64,000 nucleotides of DNA from Kryptolebias marmoratus. Lineage: Eukaryota > Chordata > Actinopteri > Cyprinodontiformes > Rivulidae. The notes under the pieces were generated by a model. That model did not search any database. It saw nothing but the letters and a program-made list of their open reading frames with translations, and was not told the origin of the DNA. The DNA is taken from the NCBI RefSeq assembly GCF_001649575.2, contig NC_051443.1:18295728-18359727 (forward strand), given 5' to 3'. Both the position numbers and the translations under genes were made by a program. Positions 23,498 to 33,375 of this stretch are shown piece by piece. Within the stretch, counting starts at the first letter, position 1; the number at the start of each line of letters is the position of its first letter.

Positions 23498-26400
23498 GTT
23501 AATCCGTGTCTAATCAAAGACAAAAAACACAGGACCAAAGAACAGAGAAAATGTGCTAAATGAAAAACATTTAACATAAAAACAAGATTTGTGAAGCTAA
23601 AAGTTTGTCTGCAGCAGCTGTAGGTTCGCCGGGAACAACTGAAACCAGCAGTTTTTTTTTTCTTTCTCCGCGTTACAAGACTTTTTGACCAAAACCTGTC
23701 AAAACAACAGTTGGGCAACATCATGCTGGCAGCTGAACTGTAAATGAAAAATGTGTGAAATGCAGACGACCGTCACAGCACTCTTCCTGAAAACATAACT
23801 CCTGTTGTGTCAGGCCTGGGCGATGTTTGGAGAGAAGCTGGGAGAGTTAGCACTTCATCGTGTTACAAAGTCAACTGTGTTGAAAGAATCGCGATTCCTC
23901 AGGTGGTTATGTTTTTCTTTTTCCTCTCGTCTCAATCAAACCACCATTAACATCACTCAGAATTCATTGTGGTTTTCTCTCACTTGTTTCTAAATGTATG
24001 TGACACAACGTGCTGCGCCCTGCAAATGAAGCAGTCACAAAGACGAAACGTCAAGTTATCTACTGGCCTTTGGTATTTTAAACAGACGGTTTTCGGCTCA
24101 GTGTTTGATTTTAGAGCTTTGAAATTAGGTTTTACAACTAAACTTAAACAGTGCTTAATTTAGTCAATTTCCCTTAAATGATAATGGGCATATTTGACTT
24201 CTAAGAAATAAAATAAATCACCCAATTTAAAGCTTTCTGTTTGTAGAAAACTGTTCATCACATTAAAAATGAAAAACTGAGAATTCCTTGAAGGAACGAA
24301 TGTCGCCCACTGACTAGCATATCAAAGTTTTAAACAAAGATCTTATGTGACTTGTTAGGGTTCTGGTTATGTGATGGAGATAAGCCTCAGCTACTACCAC
24401 ACCAAACTTCAGCTAATTATATGTAAAACTGACCAAGTTATAGCCATTTTCCTGTGTTCTAAGTTCAATTAGCAGCCATCTTGAATCAGGTTGACCCGAA
24501 TCAGTTAATCAGATGTAAGCGCACTGGTTGCTTTTTGAGCATTTCATCGTAATCCGTTCAGTGTTTCATGAGATGTTTGCCTAACAGACAAACAAATGCA
24601 CACATACATAGACAGGCAATTACATGATCGCCCACTGCCATGAAAGCATGGAGATAATTAAGGAATTCCGAGCTTTGTCATTTGGGGAAAATGTTCACTT
24701 CATTAAAAATCATTCAGAGACCTTTGTTCTCTCAACTATGGTCCAAGCCGTTAAGTTCAGCAGGCTTTGATGTGGCCCCTAAGCTCAGGACGACACTGCT
24801 GTCAACCACTAAGTTACTTAAAGCACGTTGTATACAATGGTTTACACTACAAGCCAGTGTCCTCAACAAGTAATCTGCACAGCCGCGGGATGTTTGTCTC
24901 TCTCTCTCTCTGACTTCATAAAGAGCTGGAAACGTTCAACTTAACTTCTAAACCTTGTTAAAAACTTGGGTGGCCTCAAAAGGGCTGCAATGCTGGTAAA
25001 AGGACAAGTTTTTTAAAGCCTCTCAGTGATTATTATTGTATTTGCCTGGCAGAGTAGAGCAGAATTGTAGAACCAGTCAGATTTTTTTGTTTGGATTTTG
25101 GAGCCCTCATAAAAAGATACAAAACAAACACTCAACCCACAGTGACTAAAAGACATCATCAATCACTGACGCTTGTTTCAAAGAGATAAATCACGTTAAG
25201 TGCTTGGAGCTCAAATAATGAAATCCTGCTATTAGATCTTTAAAGTACAGAAAGTCTTTTTTTCTCTCTATGCAAATCTAGTGTCTTGGATGTCATGTTT
25301 TTCACGTCTCAAAGGGGCAATAAAATCCGTCACTGGAAGAGTAAACAAAAAGCGCCATTTCCATTTTTTTTTTTTCTCTTGCCGATGGGGGTTCACGACA
25401 CGGAACGAGATGACGAGTGACAATATTTCACAACACGGAACGAGACCTCTCCAGGCGTTAGACCTACTCACAGCTGGTCGTCGTGTCAAGGTCACAGAGT
25501 GAACAACCGCCGCATAATCTTCAAAAAAAGACCCCGAATAAACAGTGGAAACATTTTCACAACCTCCCATAACCTTTAGGTTCAGCTGGAGTCTCAGGGA
25601 CCGTGTTTCTGGAAGGGGGTGGGGGGCATCCAGGGGTCGACAAGAGGACTGGGTAGGTGTGCGTTCCTGTGTGTGTACCTGAACATCTTTGAGCGTAAAT
25701 TTCTCTGAATATTTAGCCATGACTGTAGTGATTGTTGCAGTAACAACTGGAGGCCATGATCTGCTGCCACAATCTAGATTCCATCTTTGAGCTGAAAATG
25801 AGAGCCAGAAGTGAGAATGAGTTTTTTAAAAAAAAATGTAAATCATCTCTAAGTCTTGTAAAAACAGCTTAGTTATCACCTAAATGTAATTTCAGTTCCA
25901 GATTCTTCTTCTGTGGTATTTCAACTATACACCCATTTAGGCCGTTTTTTTGTTTTGTTTGGTGTTTAAAAGAGCAACAAATGTTTTAACTGGACTTCAG
26001 GCAGGTCGGTTTAGCAATACTCAATGCTTTTGATTGTGTTCAGAGAGTGATTTGGCTTTGTTTGGCTGAAATAAGCAAGTTATTATACTTATAAACTGCA
26101 CTGGCGAATGGACGAATGGTCCGTCTCACTGCTTAGTCCAGCTGATTTCCCTTTATCTCTTTATTCCGATTTTTCATTGGATGATGGAGTAAAAAAAAAA
26201 AAAAATTTCCGGTCATTATAAAAAGTAAATTCTTCTGGTACACAGGTTTGGTATTTCTTTCAAAGCTGACCAGGACTTTTAAGACTAAATAAATCCTACG
26301 TAATAAGTGCTTTGAGTGCTGGATCACCTAAAGCCATCAAATCCTAACTGAAACAATGAGTCGGGATCCAGAGAGGAAAAAGATTAAATCATAAAATTGA

Positions 26401-29400
26401 TTACAAATACATTAAAAAGTCACTGGTACTTTCAGTCTAGCAAACGTATTAAAAGAATGTGTGCACGGTACTGTGTTTATCACTGAAACCTTTTGGATTA
26501 GGCTGTGACACAAGATCCTAATCTTTTTTTTTTTTTTTCTGTCTCCTTGCCATAAACTGTGTAGCCGCAATCTAAACCTTTTGTTGCAGCCGAGCGTTTT
26601 AACTCCCAGGCAGACAGACAGCTTCTGGTAGCTGGTAGAGGGGCTATAAAAGGTTCCCTGTGCTTTTGGGTTTTGACAAGCCACATCAAACAGGAGGAGG
26701 GAGAAACGGTTTGAACAGGTGGACCAGCCTTTAGCGGGCACAGACAGATCTTATTTTGTATGGATCACAGCTCAGAAATGTCAGCTGTGGAGCAGCAAGA
26801 TGGAACATTTTGGACCTGATAGATCAGTGTCGTGCAGCAGTGAGTAATGGACTTACAGTGTGAGAGCATTATGCACCGAGAGATGGAAAAAAAATCTTGA
26901 AGTGGAGTAGTTGAAGAACCCTTTTTTTTGACCAAATGAGGAAACTGAGGGGACAGATAAGTGTTTCAACAACATGTAGCATAAAAAAAGAAGAGAAGCA
27001 TTGCCAAAAACGATTTAAATATGACATAAACAAACATGCACTCATGAAGAAAGTGCCACTGTTTAACATCAAGTTAAATGTCTGCATAAACAGCCTCTTT
27101 GTTCTGCTGCAAAGCAATGAGAATAGAATCATGAAATACAGTTGCAGAGAAAACTAAAAATGTTTGATTTAAAGCATAGAGGTGTCCTTTGTTTTTACAA
27201 CACACAGTACATAACTGAAGTGATAGATATTCTACTGTCTCTGTCCTTTTGCACCTATTTCTGCAAGTAGACCCTTTCCTGTGGTGATTTGGGTTTTTTC
27301 CTGTGTTTTGTTTTATTTCTGTTTTAGTTTATTGGTTTGTGTTTAGTTTCTGTTTTCTTGTTTTTCACTTTCTCATTCCTCCTCAGTCTATTTCTCTCTC
27401 TGCATTCCTGCCACGCCCACTTACACCTGTCAAAGCCTGCTAATCATGTCACCTGTCTCCACTTACCTGATTATCCTCAGCACTTTAAAACCCGGTCATT
27501 TCTGTCTATACTCCGCTGGTCCATTGTCATTGTTTTGCCTGTAGTCTTGACGTCTGTTCCTGGTTTTGTTGCTCCATGTCCATGTTCCGTTGTCTTTTTG
27601 TTTTGCTGCCACGTCAGCTGTTTGTTTTCATTTTGTTCCTTTAGTTTAATAAATTAGTTTTCGTTCCTCTGATTATGAGTCTGCGTTCTGGGTTCGCCAT
27701 CGTCTCCACGGTTCCTGACATTTCCTCCTGGGCTCATTTACTTTTCCTTTGCAGCCCCTGATAGTTTTATGGCTTGGAGTACTGACTTATGGTTGACAGA
27801 AGAAAGGGCCAGTGACCACAGCGTAAACCATTAATTGGTTCACCTTGAAAACTGATACGGACACCTTGACCCCCTGCCAGCCTGGCAGCCAAAAAGCTTC
27901 TCTCCATCCTGTCCGTACGCCCGCTGCCTTGCTTGTGCGCCCGTGGTCAGAAAAACAAACATTAAATGCAAAAAAAAAAATTTTTTTTCCTGGCTCGCAA
28001 CTCGGTCCCAGGGCACGCAGCCCACAAGCTAACCAGCAAATAAACAGAGGGCAAGAGGCTGGTCTCAGGTCTGCCTGTCGCACAGTGAAGAAAAGACAGG
28101 TAGACCGAGCTGAGGGTTTAACTCTGTCACAGGGCTTCATAGAGACAAACAACCATTCACGCTCTCACTCACACCTAGGGACAATTTTAGAGCTAACATG
28201 CATGTCTTTGGTCTGTGGGAGGAAACCAGGGTACCCAGAGAAAACATGCAAACTCCACATAGAAAGGCCGGGAGGTGAACCTGCGACCTTCTTGCTGTCG
28301 GGCGACAGCGCCGCCATGCCACCCCTGTTTTTATTTCTACTTTTAATGTCTTGTTCTTCTTCCACATCGGTGTAAATGTTAACAGGTTCTTTTATAAAAG
28401 GTTTTCTTTTGGTGGAGGGAATTCTGGCTACGAGGGAGCCGATGTGCAGAATTGACAAGTGGACTATATGGCTGTATGGTGATGTTGCTGAAAATGTATT
28501 TAAGGTTATAAAAACAAATATTTGTCTTATTTTTTTAATATAACACAAGGATCCCCCGAAGCTTACACTACTTCTTCTAAATATCTCGTTTTGAGATGCT
28601 GGATAGTTCGTATCTTTTAAATTGAGATTCTGTGGAAAGGTTGTGAACAATTACTGCCTTACCTGTTGTAGATAGCTCTTTGAGTGGCCTCAGTTTAAGG
28701 CCAGAGTTCAGTTCTGATTGGATTAAAGAGCTAATCCAAGCAAACCTAAGACAAAAGGAAACTTGCTGCCATAAAAGAACAGCAATTTAAGTTGTTCTAT
28801 AAATCTTTCTGTTGTGTCAGTTTTGCATTAGACGGCTATGTCAGCAGGCATATCACAATAATCCTGCTGGAAGTGCCTCAGATTGGACCACAAGTGCTAC
28901 CACTAGCTGCTCGTGGTCCTAATTGTGTTTACAAGACACCATAGAAATATATGTAAATTACTATGTAATGCAAAATTGACATTGATGTAAACTGTTATCA
29001 ATTTTTTGAGATTACAGTTGTTTTAAGATGATCTTTGCCCAGCTCTAATTAAGAGCTGGGCAAAGATAATATTTAATATTTGCTCCCAATCAATCCACAG
29101 AAGCTGTACGAGGACCTGCTTTGAATAATTAAACGTTGACAGAATCTGATACCAGCGAGATCCAAAGTGGAAACTGTTAAGATAAATGGGACAACATCCG
29201 ATGAGAAGCTTCACACACAGGTTTGACATGTTTGCCTCTTTGTGTCCACTGCTCCAGGTATTTTGGAGATCAAATCAGTGGATGTGGGAGTGGTGGCCAT
29301 CAGGGGCCTCATCAGCAATCACTACCTGGCAATCAAGAGGAACGGCGTTCTGTATGGAGCGGTGAGTTTTAACTTTATCGCAGTTTACCAATTACCTGCC

Positions 29401-32364
29401 AACGTGAGCATCTTAGGATCTCTTGAAAGAGTTTTTGCAGAGTGTTAAATATAACTGACTGTCGTGTCAAAACAAGTGATTCAGAGTTTGAAGAAAAGAC
29501 CCACTATTCCAGAAACTGAAACCACAGTTTGTCATCTCGCCTCTTTTGCTACCTAGCTCTCCTTTCTCCACTCCATTCAGAAAACGGGGGAAACACAATC
29601 CTTCAGTTTTTCTATTCTGCTTCAGTCCCTCTGGGGAGAGCAGCATTTGTTTTGTCTGTTTTCTCTCTGTTTCGGGCCTTTTCTTCATCTCATTCTCGCC
29701 TCCCTTTTTTCCTCCTCTCCTTGCTTTGAAAGGCCCGGTTTTCAGCGTATCTCTCTGGAGCCACACCACAGATGAAATGACACACAGTTAGAGAAGAAAG
29801 GTAAAAAAAAAAAAAAGAGTCATTTTGTTGCAGGGCCTGAAACTGAATTCCCATGACGTCTTCCGCCCCGGTGCAACACAAGCTGTAGTGGCATTGGCCG
29901 GTGAAGGGCCGCGGCGTTCGGTTACACTTGATGGCTTTACAAAGTGACTTCTTTATCCGGTGGTAATCAATTGAAATCATTGTTTCAATACATCTCCAGA
30001 TTAAGTGTCACAAAGGGTTATGATTACCACCATTTTTACCATGAATGTTACCAGCCATCATGCCACAGCCACATGAAGGATAGAGAATTTATTTAAACAG
30101 CTTTTATTATTTAGTGGGAAGAGTTTTAAACATTTTCGATCAGATCTGCCCACTGTCTTCACTTAGCACAACGGTACTAGCATCATTATTTTTCATTAAC
30201 ATAATTTCACTGTAATTGAAGGGCTGCCATCTCTCGCTCTCTCTCTCTCTCTCTCTTATACACACACACACACACACAATGTTAAAAAGCTGCACGGCGT
30301 CTGTTAAATATTCTCATTTTGCTTTGAGAACATTCAGTTTTACTTCTGGAACCAATTTGAACAGCTGTGGCCAGATTCAGGAAGAGTCCGTGAGCAAGAG
30401 AGAGATACTGAGTGTGTGTGTGTGTGTGGGAACAAGTATGATGTTGCTTGTGAGTACCAACTGCATTTAGTTAACTGCCTACTTAAGCTACGTTAGCCCT
30501 GATCATAGCAGCAGCTCTCTCAGACACGTTTTTCTCTTTATGCACAGAAACCCTCAAACCTCATGTCACGATGCTCTTAACCACCAACAAGCCCTAACCT
30601 TTAAAATGTCACACTGTACTACATCCTGTACTCCAAATTCATTCAACGTCCTGCACTCCCTGACCGCTGACGCACAAACGACATCAAAACTATTTATATC
30701 CCCTTTTTACTATAGGCCTTAATTACACATGGGATTTATTCTAAAGTGATGGTTTACAATTTGTTCATCCGTGTTGGCAAAAAAGGTAAAGTGGTTGGAT
30801 GTTTTACTGTGCTCTGAAAAGACACTCCCCTGCCCCCACAAAAAAGACCTGTTGTAGAGTTACAATCCTTAGATGGTGAAACAATAGCTTAAACTTTAGC
30901 AATCTTCAATATAATAGAAGCACTATACTTCAGTAAACATGAGTAATTATTATTAATCATAAATCTGATAATGATAGTCAGAAATTAGGAGGATTAGAAA
31001 TTGTTATATAATAGCTCTAAGTGAGTCTCTCTTCCCTTAATCGACAGAGGTCAATGCGTTTAATTTGGAGAATCAGGGAGAAAAAAACTAATTTGATAAA
31101 GATGCCTTGTGGGAGTTTAATAGTAGGAATACTGTTGTCAACATTTCGTACTAGTTTGAAATTAAACAAATATGGCTGAATAATGTTATATGCAGGCCGC
31201 AGATGACAAAAGATCAGGGCACCGGTGTTGGCATGATGATAAACAAGTGTATCATCTGCATAAAGATGCAATGTTGCATCAGCTACTTCCTGGCCCACAT
31301 CATTAATGTAAATTATAAAAACAGTAGGTCCTAAAACAGAAGGTGGAAGTGAGAGACCATTGCTTGGCACCCATTTCATATGATCAAAAAGATCATTTGA
31401 AAACCAGCCAATTAACTTAATCTGACAGCTTCCGGTGTAAAATGACATTATATATAATGCCACGTGCTTTTGCCAAATCTTTTTTTTTTTCAAAGTGCAG
31501 CAGCAAACAATTGTGTTTATTTGGCATCCTGCTATGCTGTTTCCTGAACCCAAACTAACAAGGAGATCAAACATCACTAAAACAACTCCTTAAGTCGATC
31601 ATCCACATGTTCACATGTAAGGTACTGAAACCTCAGAAGTATAAAACCAAATCAAAACATATTTGTAGGAGCAGACGAGCATTGGAGATTAGTTTAATTA
31701 GGTATAAAAAGAAGCACCAGACTTTCACCCTGAGAAATCCCCAGCTTCCATGCTGTTAAATTAGATATAGCCTTTCATAAAATCTAAATATGCTTGGAAG
31801 AAAAAAAAAAACATCCAAGAAACTACAGTTATTTAATTTAATGGCAGACAACAACAAAAAAAGAGGCTCTAATTATATAATCTTTGGCTTTGTTGCGTGG
31901 AATTTGACTAAACCAATGATCTTTTAAAAGCGGATTAATCTTCTGCCAATAGAATACTTCAGATATGTCTGCGTGCAACCACACATCATTCGCCCAGCCA
32001 GCAGCGTCTCGTGGCGAGCAAAGATATTTCGAGTCTGAGACGTTGCTCTTTTCAGAGCACAAACACTGAATATAAAACACAACTCTTTACTTGTTTTACT
32101 TACATGTGTACCACTTCCTTTTTTTTAAAAAAAAAACATCTACGTGCTTCTCGTTCACAGAAGGAGTTCGGTCCCGACTGTCGCCTAAACGAACGCATCG
32201 AGGAGAACAAATACAACACCTACTCTTCAGATCAGTGGAAGACCAAAACCGACAGGCGCATGTTTGTGGGACTGAACGCCAAGGGAAAGCCAATGAAGGG
32301 AAAAAGGACACGGAGGAAAAACACAGCCACTCACTTCCTGCCCATGCCGGTGCAGCCACAGTGA
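14840..32364 (+). CDS. fgf10: Fibroblast growth factor 10 (three coding exons, 244 aa)
   Basis: The coding sequence joins 14840-15266, 29258-29361 and 32161-32364: 735 bp, 244 residues plus TGA. FGF10 is a secreted, heparin-binding ligand of the FGF7/10/22 subfamily; it signals from mesenchyme to epithelium through FGFR2b in limb or fin, lung or swim bladder, and gland development. Seen here: a signal peptide with a Leu-rich core at about residues 27-39 and likely cleavage near 46; a Ser/Ala/Pro-rich linker (49-96) with an NES glycosylation sequon at 87; then the beta-trefoil core from [16 protein letters not shown] (97-112) to THFLPM (234-239). Hallmarks include [21 protein letters not shown] and the basic [10 protein letters not shown] heparin-binding segment (223-232). 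Phases (1 then 0) and the 104-bp middle exon match tetrapod FGF10. The human protein is 208 aa, so this one is longer, mostly before the core. FGF7 and FGF22 are the alternatives, but the RHVRSYNHLQGDVR-type motif and RRKNT tail favour FGF10. The fgf10a or fgf10b identity is not resolved. Confidence 0.95.
16799..16827. repeat. GT microsatellite
   Basis: An uninterrupted GT run. A CA run of opposite sense follows at 16959-16977, so the two can pair as an imperfect inverted repeat in intron 1 RNA. Confidence 0.9.
18367..18714 (+). repeat. Family B interspersed repeat
   Basis: Shares ATCACCCACTGCTTTGCATG at the start, CATGCTAAATATCTGTAAAA and ACTGACTGAGTTACAACC in the middle, ATCACGAGATATTTTG, a CA-rich run, and a terminal GTGGCAGGTGATAA with the copies at 24.3, 43.2, 48.1 and 62.5 kb. 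No coding capacity. Such a layout (conserved body, CA-rich tract, short hairpin end) is common in fish non-autonomous repeats; the class is unknown to me. Confidence 0.65.
20733..21116 (+). mobile_element. Family A inverted-repeat element, both ends present
   Basis: The left end is AAATGAGGATCTGTTGAAGG followed by ATCTTACCCATTGTAGATAG. The right end is TATAACAGGTAAAATATTCA then CACAGAACCCCACTT, the reverse complement of the family's left end. The interior includes CAGCCTGGAGTACTTCCTGA and TTAGCGGTGTAAAGGTTTAT, shared with the copy at 59.2 kb. Length is 384 bp, an internally deleted version of the 716-bp copy. No ORF of its own. Confidence 0.65.
22510..22570 (+). mobile_element. Family A fragment
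   Basis: GTGAACCTGTCGTAGTTGGC then TCAGTTTGGAGAAATTAAG matches the inner part of the family A left end. It is strongly diverged. Confidence 0.45.
22644..23122. mobile_element. Fold-back (long inverted repeat) element, 479 bp
   Basis: The ends CACTTCAAAATAAGGA (22644-22659 and, inverted, 23107-23122) match perfectly. The symmetry continues inward: TGTAAACACTTTCTAAAGCA and its complement occur on both sides, as do GTGCTGTGCTTTTAT and ATAAAAGCACAGCGC near the middle. Most of the element can therefore fold back. No coding capacity. It resembles MITE-type DNA elements; no clear target duplication was seen. Confidence 0.75.
23451..23496. repeat. TG microsatellite, 23 units
   Basis: The longest pure dinucleotide run in the window, in intron 1. 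Likely polymorphic. Confidence 0.95.
24281..24675 (+). repeat. Family B interspersed repeat, complete-looking
   Basis: The copy is framed by GAATTCCTTGAAGGAACGAA at the left and AATTAAGGAATTCC at the right, in inverted orientation. Inside the ends lie TGTCGCCCACTG and its near mirror ATCGCCCACTGCC. The body shares CCATCTTGAATCAGGTTGAC and TTTCATGAGATGTTTGC with the other copies. A CA-rich tract precedes the right end. Confidence 0.65.
27290..27720 (+). mobile_element. LTR-like or non-autonomous repeat
   Basis: A T-rich start gives way to CCTGCCACGCCCACTTACAC and CACTTTAAAACCCGG, with a TTTAATAAATTAG polyadenylation-like string, GAGTCTGCGTTCTGGGTTCG and a sharp end GGTTCCTGACA. This layout (TTTAAA promoter-like box, AATAAA, CA terminus) looks like a solo LTR, and I recall similar repeats across fish genomes. 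The left boundary and class are not certain. Confidence 0.4.
28070..28325 (-). mobile_element. DANA/mermaid-like SINE, truncated
   Basis: On the minus strand: GACAGCAAGAAGGTCGCAGG then TTCACC (degenerate B box), TGTGGAGTTTGCATGTTTTC, CCTCCCACAGACCAAAGACA and CCTAGGTGTGAGTGAGAGCG. These are hallmarks of the tRNA-derived SINEs widespread in fish (DANA, mermaid). Overlapping ORFs on both strands here are artefacts of the repeat. Confidence 0.7.
28619..28935 (+). mobile_element. Family A inverted-repeat element, left part
   Basis: AAATTGAGATTCTGTGGAAA then TTACCTGTTGTAGATAGCTC and GAGTGGCCTCAGTTTAAGGC match the family A left end; the interior ends with CTACCACTAGCTGCTCGTGG. It sits about 320 bp upstream of fgf10 exon 2. 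No right terminus is seen. Confidence 0.65.
29031..29067. repeat. Perfect hairpin, 16-bp arms and 5-nt loop
   Basis: ATCTTTGCCCAGCTCT at 29031-29046 and its exact reverse complement at 29052-29067 flank AATTA. It lies 190 bp upstream of fgf10 exon 2 and just after a family A copy. In the pre-mRNA it would form a very stable stem. Function unknown. Confidence 0.95.
29258..29361 (+). CDS. fgf10: fgf10 coding exon 2 (FGF core)
   Basis: The exon completes codon 143 (A|GT, Ser) and encodes residues 144-177, reading [17 protein letters not shown] and then [16 protein letters not shown]. These are the central beta-strands of the trefoil, with the family-typical YLA motif. The acceptor is TGCTCCAG before 29258 and the donor is GTGAGT at 29362. 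The length of 104 bp equals the FGF10 middle exon in other vertebrates. Frame is kept across both junctions with no stop. Confidence 0.95.
30230..30278. repeat. CT/CA compound microsatellite
   Basis: A CT run, then TATA, then a CA run, in fgf10 intron 2. Confidence 0.9.
31017..31577 (-). pseudogene. LINE reverse-transcriptase relic, antisense in fgf10 intron 2
   Basis: Read on the minus strand, [12 protein letters not shown] and [11 protein letters not shown] match the conserved RT core of non-LTR retrotransposons (usual forms LGPxLFxxYINDL and YADDT). The YADD catalytic box lies near 31245-31260. Upstream [17 protein letters not shown] fits the region before the RT block. The usual GxPQGS box is degraded (NGLSLPPSV). 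No endonuclease or 3' tail is seen. The open frame of 186 codons suggests a moderately old fragment; the CR1/L2/Rex-type family is undecided. Confidence 0.8.
32161..32364 (+). CDS. fgf10: fgf10 coding exon 3 (C-terminal FGF core, heparin-binding tail)
   Basis: The exon follows a long T/A tract and the acceptor TTCACAG. It encodes residues 178-244, starting [20 protein letters not shown], and ends with TGA at 32362-32364. Cys184 in GPDC is the cysteine conserved across nearly all FGFs. [11 protein letters not shown] and MFVGLN (211-216) are receptor- and fold-defining segments. [14 protein letters not shown] (218-231) is the basic heparan-sulfate-binding loop, and THFLPM closes the trefoil. 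The ORF in the +1 frame over the same bases (32091-32471) has no such features. Confidence 0.95.
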   Translation, partial: KEFGPDCRLNERIEENKYNTYSSDQWKTKTDRRMFVGLNAKGKPMKGKRTRRKNTATHFLPMPVQPQ

Positions 32365-32965
32365 TGGGACGGATCAACCAGGAGGGTTCTGCACACTCGC
32401 AGGGTCTTTCTTTGGAGTTACAGAGACGGCTACATGGGACAGATCTGAAACTGATCTGTATGATGCACTGAGGAGGCAAAGAAACAAAATCTATAGACAT
32501 TTAATTACGTTTGAAATAAGACATTTCTATTTTAAAGAAAAGTATATCAGTATACAATGTATATATTATTTTCTGCTCTAAGTTATAAAGTACACTGGCA
32601 CAGGGAACATGAAAGAGAAACAACTTCTGTGCCAAAATGTGATTTAATAACTCACATTTCTAGATTTGTGTAGGTGGAGGGATCTACAAAAAAATGACAA
32701 AAGACGTAAGAAAAGAGACGAAGGTAGACGAGAGGGGTAAAAAAACGACAAGGAAGAACAAATAAAAAGCAATAAAAATGTAGAAAAACTCAATAAGGAC
32801 CAACACAAGTTTAACACTATCGTGTTTTTTTCCAGATTTATTTATTTTATGTAATATTTAATAGAAAAAGAACAAAGGGCAAGGTCTTGTCTTTTTCTAA
32901 CATTTATGCTTCTCCTTTTGAATACTAATCATTTAAACCTGAATAAATAAAAAGAATATATTTGT
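32365..32965 (+). other. fgf10: fgf10 3' UTR with polyadenylation signals
   Basis: About 600 bp of AT-rich sequence follows the TGA. AATAAA at 32942-32947, overlapping a second AATAAA at 32946, is a good candidate polyadenylation signal. An earlier pair of AATAAA strings lies near 32760-32775 and could give a shorter form. The tract 32690-32770 is purine-rich. The end point is inferred from the signals only. Confidence 0.5.
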
Positions 32966-33375
32966 GTTTAACTGGTTTGACTTCAGTTCTTTATTTCTTT
33001 CTTTAACACTCCAAAAGAAAATAGGAAAGGTAAACAAATGCTGCAAATTATTCTGTCAGTTTTATTATATTTTTTGCAAAGTTCTAGCTACAATAAATGG
33101 GAGCAAAGGATGTGTTTTTGGTGACAATAGGGATCTGAAACTGTTTTATCTCAGCTTCCTTGAAATAAAAATGTTGGAGGGTTTGGGACCCTAAACAAAA
33201 GAAAATATATTTATTAAATCTTACATTAACTGTGTGGTGGTGGATAACTTCAGTGCACTTTACTTATTTTTCATGGCTTTAAAATCACAAACACTTTAGT
33301 TTGGATATGAACTTTGCTTTTGCTGGTGCTTTCAAATAATGTTTTATTCACTTAAAGGAATGGGTCTGGATTTTA

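Larger units (their letters stand above)
15267..29257 (+). other. fgf10: fgf10 intron 1 (14 kb)
   Basis: A large phase 1 intron with a GTAAGT donor and a CTCCAG acceptor. It contains microsatellites, family A and B repeats, a 479-bp fold-back element, an LTR-like repeat, a minus-strand SINE and a perfect hairpin near its 3' end, all listed separately. Unique, compositionally balanced blocks at about 16280-16520, 17960-18190, 19190-19430 and 21370-21620 show no repeat signature and are the best places to look for enhancers. I see no further exon. Small ORFs inside lack codon bias or recognisable domains. Confidence 0.85.
29362..32160 (+). other. fgf10: fgf10 intron 2 (2.8 kb)
   Basis: A phase 0 intron with a GTGAGT donor and a TTCACAG acceptor. 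The acceptor follows a T-run and an A-run, which gives a rather weak polypyrimidine tract broken by purines. It contains a CT/CA microsatellite at 30230-30278 and an antisense LINE reverse-transcriptase relic at 31017-31577. The block 29830-30060 is unique sequence of balanced composition. Confidence 0.85.

Noticed and set aside
25268..25720. 150-codon minus ORF in intron 1
   Set aside because: No domain, splice context or repeat identity seen; compatible with chance.
27845..28375. 176-codon plus-strand ORF
   Set aside because: Its second half is the reverse complement of a DANA/mermaid-like SINE; the rest has no domain.
28165..28650. 161-codon minus-strand ORF
   Set aside because: Reads through the same SINE and into a family A repeat; no protein family is recognisable.
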